Assembly: GCF_000423925.1 (NCBI RefSeq)
Contig: NZ_AUIX01000016.1
Coordinates: 84,818 to 148,817 of the forward strand
Reading direction: 5' to 3'
Length of the DNA stretch: 64,000 nt
Source: Butyrivibrio sp. VCD2006
Lineage (GTDB): Bacteria; Bacillota; Clostridia; Lachnospirales; Lachnospiraceae
The notes under the pieces were generated by a model. That model did no database searches. It worked only from the letters and a program-made list of their open reading frames with translations, and was not told the DNA's origin. Both the position numbers and the translations under genes were made by a program. This document shows, piece after piece, positions 60,729 to 64,000 of the stretch. Numbering within the stretch: position 1 is the stretch's first letter; every line of letters begins with the position of its first letter.

Positions 60729-60894
60729 TAGTATTCCTCGCAAAAAATAAAATCGAATTCCAATTATACACTTTTGAGCATCAGATTCCATTGCCAATTT
60801 TTCCAAAAAGTTATTCGATTTTCATATTCTTTACGAGCAATTTTCCCGTAGATTTTCATCAATTAATTCACGGTCACATGCTGCAGTTGAAAGT

Positions 60895-61992
60895 TTATTT
60901 CTTTGACTTTTTTGAAGCGGTTTTACTCCACTGTGAAAAGGTCTTGCTGCCGTTATTTTCCGAAAAAGCTCTTACTCTTACATATATTTTCTTTCCGGCG
61001 AGTTTTTTAGGAAGCTTTATTGTCTTTTTTGTAGCATTGTTTACAGTGTAGGTCTTAGCACCTTTGAAGTTCTTCTTGCCTGCAATCTGAACCTCATATC
61101 CTGCAACATCAGTAGCCTGATTCCATTTCACAGTTACCTTACCACCCTTTTTCACAGAAAGCTTAGGCTTACTGCTGATGAGGGATGCTGCTTTTTTATC
61201 AATATCTTCGCTATCGCCAACAGCTATCTGATATGAGGATATTCCTCGATCATTGTTATCAGGATTAAATCTTTCAACACGAATTGTATAGGTACCTGCA
61301 GGAATGATCTTGCTCTCGGTAGCAGCACCCGAGCTAACCTCAAATACCTTATTGCCACTCTGGTCGAGCATTGTAAAACCGGTTACATAATCGCGATAGT
61401 TTCTTACTGAAAACTGCACCTTAGTATTACCACTAAGCGTTAGCTTGTACCAGTCAATATAATTATTAACTCCGATAATTCCGTGATATGTATTTCCTGC
61501 TGTTATTGTTGTTGCATCCGGCTCTGAATTGTTACGGGTTGACGGATCATTGTAGCTCTCTACGAAGGACTGATAATTTGATTCCGGCTCGACTACATTG
61601 ATTGAACACTCTACTGTGCTGTCTCCATTATGATTTACTAACTTGAAATAATAGTCACCTTTAATGAGACCCGCGTATCCTGACTTCTTGTCATGCATAC
61701 AATATAACCCCTCAAGGGACTGAGAATTGGAATCATATAATACAAAATCAGTATGGTCAGCGGTTATACTCAGAATATACGCCTTATCAAGCGACACCTT
61801 ATACCATTTCTCTCCATTTGCATTAAAATGATGCGATATTTTGGTATTCAAAGTATAGGCTTCCGCTGAATAGTCTACCGCTTCCGCCTTAACCTCAAGC
61901 GGACTTGCCAATAATACTGCTGCCAGTAAAACTACTGCGATGTAAAAGTGATGAATTGCACAAAGAACTTTGTTTTCAGAAAAATTCCCCAT
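60895..61992 (-). CDS. Secreted protein with PPC-like and fibronectin-III-type domains
   Basis: A 365-residue exported protein. After a signal peptide (about 11-35, ending EVKAEA), two beta-sandwich domains resemble prepeptidase C-terminal (PPC) domains (KWYKVSLDKAYILSITADHT; IDWYKLTLSGNTKVQFSV). A C-terminal fibronectin-like domain (SVKKGGKVTVKWNQATDVAG, YEVQIAGKKNFKGAKTY) ends in a Lys/Ser tail KTASKKSKK. No protease domain is present, so it may be a surface or matrix-binding protein. ATG at 61992 follows GGGAGGGAACAAAA. Confidence 0.75.
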   Translation of the reverse strand: MGNFSENKVLCAIHHFYIAVVLLAAVLLASPLEVKAEAVDYSAEAYTLNTKISHHFNANGEKWYKVSLDKAYILSITADHTDFVLYDSNSQSLEGLYCMHDKKSGYAGLIKGDYYFKLVNHNGDSTVECSINVVEPESNYQSFVESYNDPSTRNNSEPDATTITAGNTYHGIIGVNNYIDWYKLTLSGNTKVQFSVRNYRDYVTGFTMLDQSGNKVFEVSSGAATESKIIPAGTYTIRVERFNPDNNDRGISSYQIAVGDSEDIDKKAASLISSKPKLSVKKGGKVTVKWNQATDVAGYEVQIAGKKNFKGAKTYTVNNATKKTIKLPKKLAGKKIYVRVRAFSENNGSKTFSQWSKTASKKSKK

Positions 61993-62086
61993 TTTTGTTC
62001 CCTCCCAAATGTTTTTATGTTTTATGTTATGCAACACATTTAAACAATATAACACATATTTTTCATACAGTTAACCATTAATATAA

Positions 62087-62119
62087 AAAAACCTACTGTC
62101 GTTATAACAGTAGGTTTTT
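62087..62119 (-). terminator. Terminator after the 36-residue gene
   Basis: AAAAACCTACTGT (62087-62099) pairs with 62107-62119. The minus strand continues with TTTTTTATATT. It closes the unit that begins with the promoter at 62343-62370. Confidence 0.8.
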
Positions 62120-62190
62120 ATCTAAATCATAATCGTAACCGTTAGAATTTCAAAACATTCATCATTCAACGCGCTCTAAAGCAGCAGACT

Positions 62191-62301
62191 TCATTCCTGC
62201 TTCTCTCCTTCGCGTACCTTCGCAAGTGCATCTTTAAATACATTCGGCCCATGGTTTAGTGTTGTAAGATCTTCACTACTCCATTCCAGTATATTCAGCA
62301 T
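62191..62301 (-). CDS. 36-residue orphan peptide gene
   Basis: Encodes a peptide starting MLNILEWSSEDLTTLNHGPN and ending KVREGEKQE. It has a strong ribosome site (GAGGAGGG, 8 bases before ATG 62301), its own promoter (62343-62370) and its own terminator (62087-62119), so it is probably expressed despite its size. No signal peptide, membrane segment or known bacteriocin leader is obvious. Function unknown. Confidence 0.45.
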   Translation of the reverse strand: MLNILEWSSEDLTTLNHGPNVFKDALAKVREGEKQE

Positions 62302-62342
62302 GTAATTTTCCCTCCTCAATAAGCTACATTTTTCCTTACTGT

Positions 62343-62370
62343 ATCATATTGTGTTCAATTATTTTGTAAA
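62343..62370 (-). promoter_or_regulatory. Promoter of the 36-residue gene
   Basis: On the minus strand TTTACA (62365-62370), a 16-base spacer and TATGAT (62343-62348), about 40 bases before the start. Confidence 0.55.
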
Positions 62371-62441
62371 AAAAGGAAAAAAATCACTGTAAAGAAAATC
62401 ACAATGCTGAAGCAGACTATTTTACACAGGATTGAGATTGC

Positions 62442-62813
62442 TCACGTTCTAAATTTCGTGAGTTTTAAAACACACCCAATCATTGCAGCCATTCCGAAGA
62501 ATACAAAATATCCGCCAACAAAAACTACCGCATAGACCATGGCATCAATGGCAGCGTGTCCTTGCGGACCATGCACATAGCTGCTTATTATTCCTATGAT
62601 TCCACCGATAATATTTGAAATTACATTAACTACTGTGAACAATATGTACTCTCGATCACTGCCACTTGCAAATAAATCAGCGATCACCAATACAATGGAC
62701 AAACATAATGGAACAAACAGAAACATTGGCGAATCGCCTGCGAACATCCAGAGCAGGATTACTAAAAAATGAAGCCCCCAGTACAACGGATTTTTCAAAC
62801 TCAAACTTTCCAT
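62442..62813 (-). CDS. Small polytopic membrane protein
   Basis: A 123-residue protein with three or four membrane helices (LHFLVILLWMFAGDSPMFLF, TVVNVISNIIGGIIGIIS, AVVFVGGYFVFFGMAAMIG). Family not recognised. The ATG at 62813 is used because GGAGGGTGAAGGT lies just before it; an ATG 84 bases upstream would add a non-conserved-looking tail. Confidence 0.65.
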   Translation of the reverse strand: MESLSLKNPLYWGLHFLVILLWMFAGDSPMFLFVPLCLSIVLVIADLFASGSDREYILFTVVNVISNIIGGIIGIISSYVHGPQGHAAIDAMVYAVVFVGGYFVFFGMAAMIGCVLKLTKFRT

Positions 62814-62997
62814 ACCTTCACCCTCCGTACAAAAATTATTTTGTTTAGTGATTTGCATTACAGAAAAGTTTCCTGTCTTTAATTCCATTGTAGGCAAAAG
62901 GCTTCAAACGTTACATTTCGGATATAGCCAATAAAATAGCCATATTCCTAATTCTTTGCGGCTTATAGGTCAGTTCTCGAATTTTTCAGGATATATT

Positions 62998-63531
62998 CTA
63001 ATTCAAAAGATTAAACCAATATCTGCGAATCGGTTCTTCATCCCCATCAACAATAACCGTGTTTTCAAGTACTCCACCGCACTTTTCTATAGTTTTCCAT
63101 GATCCCACATTGCTTTCATGTACACCCAGCAAAACTTTAAAGATTTTCTTTGCTTTCGCTTCTTGAAGCATCATTTTCAATACTTCAGTGGCATACCCTT
63201 TTCTTCGATTACTAGGGCGTATTCCATATCCGATATGCCCCCAGGTTTTAAATCCTTCGCATGTTAAATAATGCCTTAGGCTCGTCGCACCTATCAACCT
63301 TCTGGTTTCATTTATTACAAAAAAAGATGTTGTAGCAGAAAATCGTTTATCAACAATCCCATGCTCACAATCATTTAACCTTCGGATAAGTTTCTCAAAT
63401 TCTTCAATAGTCTCAAAAGGACTGTCCAAAAACCATGGCGCAATTTGAGTGCCGCTCTCACACCATTCCTTCATCATTTCGTTATACTGTTCAAAATATA
63501 CCAAATCAGGCTTTGCCAAATACAGTGCCAT
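62998..63531 (-). CDS. GNAT family acetyltransferase
   Basis: A 177-residue Gcn5-related N-acetyltransferase. The acetyl-CoA loop is IGYGIRPSNRRKGYATEVLK, and the C-terminal strand pattern LLGVHESNVGSWKTIEKCGG is typical. RimJ/RimL-type members acetylate N-termini; the substrate here is unknown. It lies just downstream of a gene fragment cut by an IS605 element. Confidence 0.92.
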   Translation of the reverse strand: MALYLAKPDLVYFEQYNEMMKEWCESGTQIAPWFLDSPFETIEEFEKLIRRLNDCEHGIVDKRFSATTSFFVINETRRLIGATSLRHYLTCEGFKTWGHIGYGIRPSNRRKGYATEVLKMMLQEAKAKKIFKVLLGVHESNVGSWKTIEKCGGVLENTVIVDGDEEPIRRYWFNLLN

Positions 63532-63552
63532 ATATTATTTAATCCTCACCTT

Positions 63553-63684
63553 TTAGAATATAGTTTCGTCATTCTGACATTGCCGGAACCATTCATCCAC
63601 CATGTCTATAGCAGACTTATCGCCCGTAAATGAATACTTATCTTCATATTCATAGCTTGCCTGCAATTTATTATTTTTAATATC
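63553..63684 (-). pseudogene. C-terminal remnant of a gene interrupted by the IS605 element
   Basis: The last 43 codons (DIKNNKLQASYEYEDKYSFT then GDKSAIDMVDEWFRQC... to the stop) run directly from the element's right end at 63685. The frame continues into the element, so a fused peptide could be read, but the upstream element sequence does not look like coding. The remnant lies 21 bases before the GNAT start and was probably its operon partner. Family not recognised. Confidence 0.55.
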
Positions 63685-63826
63685 TTGACACTCCCACAAG
63701 CTAAAGCTTGATGGGATTCTTGCTTCAACCACCACGGTTATTGTCACACTCTCCGTAGAGAGCAGTTTTCCCAACGATGTCCACAAGCGTTTGGTTCGGC
63801 ATAGCCCATGCCTACCTTGTTATTCG
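63685..63826 (-). ncRNA. Candidate omega RNA (reRNA) and right end of IS605 element
   Basis: Downstream of the tnpB stop the minus strand folds into small hairpins: GGCAT-GGGCT-ATGCC, CTCTC-TACG-GAGAG, and at the end CCCATCAAGC-TTTA-GCTTGTGGG, then AGTGTCAA. That layout is the known form of IS605 right ends and of the TnpB guide RNA, whose guide is the flanking DNA right after TCAA (here 63684 downwards, GATATTAAAAATAATAAA). Inferred from position and folding; expression not shown. Confidence 0.6.
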
Positions 63827-64000
63827 TTAAGCCATCACGCGAAGTGACAGACCCATTTTTAGTATGTTTTTAGCGGCATTACCATCACGATCATGGTATG
63901 TACCACAGACAGGACATTCCCATTCTCTAATGCTGAGATTTTTAATATTAAGATTCTTATATCCGCAGCATCCACAAGTCTGACTGCTTGGATAGAATCT
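63827..64000 (-). CDS. tnpB: TnpB (IS605 OrfB) RNA-guided endonuclease, C-terminal part
   Basis: The last 57 residues of a TnpB, continuing past the right edge. It shows the zinc ribbon (QTCGCCG ... ECPVCG) and the third RuvC catalytic Asp in [12 protein letters not shown], the TnpB hallmarks. TnpB is the ancestor of Cas12 and cuts DNA guided by the omega RNA encoded at its own 3' end. Whether it is intact cannot be judged here. Confidence 0.9.
   Translation of the reverse strand, partial: RFYPSSQTCGCCGYKNLNIKNLSIREWECPVCGTYHDRDGNAAKNILKMGLSLRVMA

Larger units (their letters stand above)
63685..64000. mobile_element. Right-end portion of an IS200/IS605-family element
   Basis: Consists of the tnpB 3' end and the right-end hairpins finishing TCAA at 63685. 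The left end, and any tnpA transposase, lie outside the window. It appears inserted into a host gene whose remnant follows. Confidence 0.75.

Overview
The window looks like the chromosome of a low-to-moderate GC Firmicute, most likely a Lachnospiraceae member such as Butyrivibrio or a relative. This is inferred from gene order (dgt-dnaG-rpoD-trmK, rpsT...lepA-hemW), strong Shine-Dalgarno sites, sigma-A promoters, lipoprotein signals without outer-membrane genes, and families common in rumen and gut clostridia (DUF6465, DUF6020, GGDEF/chemotaxis proteins, GH35). No species is assigned. Most genes lie on the minus strand.

Region by region: (1) 1-7960 holds the start of a TldD/PmbA protease and a five-gene sugar operon (solute-binding lipoprotein, two permeases, LacI regulator, GH35 beta-galactosidase), with a readable promoter and operators upstream. 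(2) 8030-12151 groups three competence-linked genes, pilT, yifB/comM and dprA. (3) 12357-16647 has an MscS channel, a FucO-like alcohol dehydrogenase with a nearby TetR regulator, and hemW. (4) 16716-20909 is lepA and rpsT with a large beta-helix lipoprotein gene between them. (5) 20968-23261 is two G3E GTPases, one fused to a DUF1980-like domain and one very His-rich, a likely metal (zinc) pair. (6) 23401-27383 encodes a 1285-residue anchored coiled-coil protein built from VDGKV-type heptads. (7) 27421-29922 has a diguanylate cyclase, RNase P RNA and a secreted serine protease. (8) 29878-36980 is a nucleoside kinase plus trmK-rpoD-dnaG-dgt. (9) 37369-45379 has small coiled-coil proteins, a chemoreceptor with its own binding lipoprotein, thymidine kinase, and a periplasmic-binding-protein/GGDEF fusion. 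(10) 45417-52835 is mixed: DUF6020, HflX, a K+ channel, a serine hydrolase, a DUF2268 protease coupled to a 33-residue MerR fragment, and a phosphatase. (11) 53215-60728 is rich in regulators: BlaR1/BlaI, a MotA-like membrane protein with a LuxR-type HTH, and an ABC transporter with a LytTR/DUF3021 pair. (12) 60895-64000 ends with secreted and membrane proteins, a 36-residue orphan gene, and the right end of an IS605-type element carrying tnpB.

The intergenic DNA is unusually structured. One two-hairpin repeat family occurs three times (16653, 32353, 37081); two copies have grown tandem repeats and two lie just upstream of start codons, where they may supply the ribosome-binding site. A separate array of five short hairpins lies at 52923-53163, and a perfect 27-bp inverted repeat at 2749-2817.

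The most interesting items are the DUF2268/MerR-fragment unit with a 19-bp-spacer promoter, the two adjacent membrane-protein/DNA-binding-protein pairs at 56558-58226, the giant heptad protein with a structured leader, the repeat family, and the TnpB/omega-RNA end with the host gene it appears to interrupt. All functional calls rest on reading the sequence and on recalled family knowledge; no database search was run.
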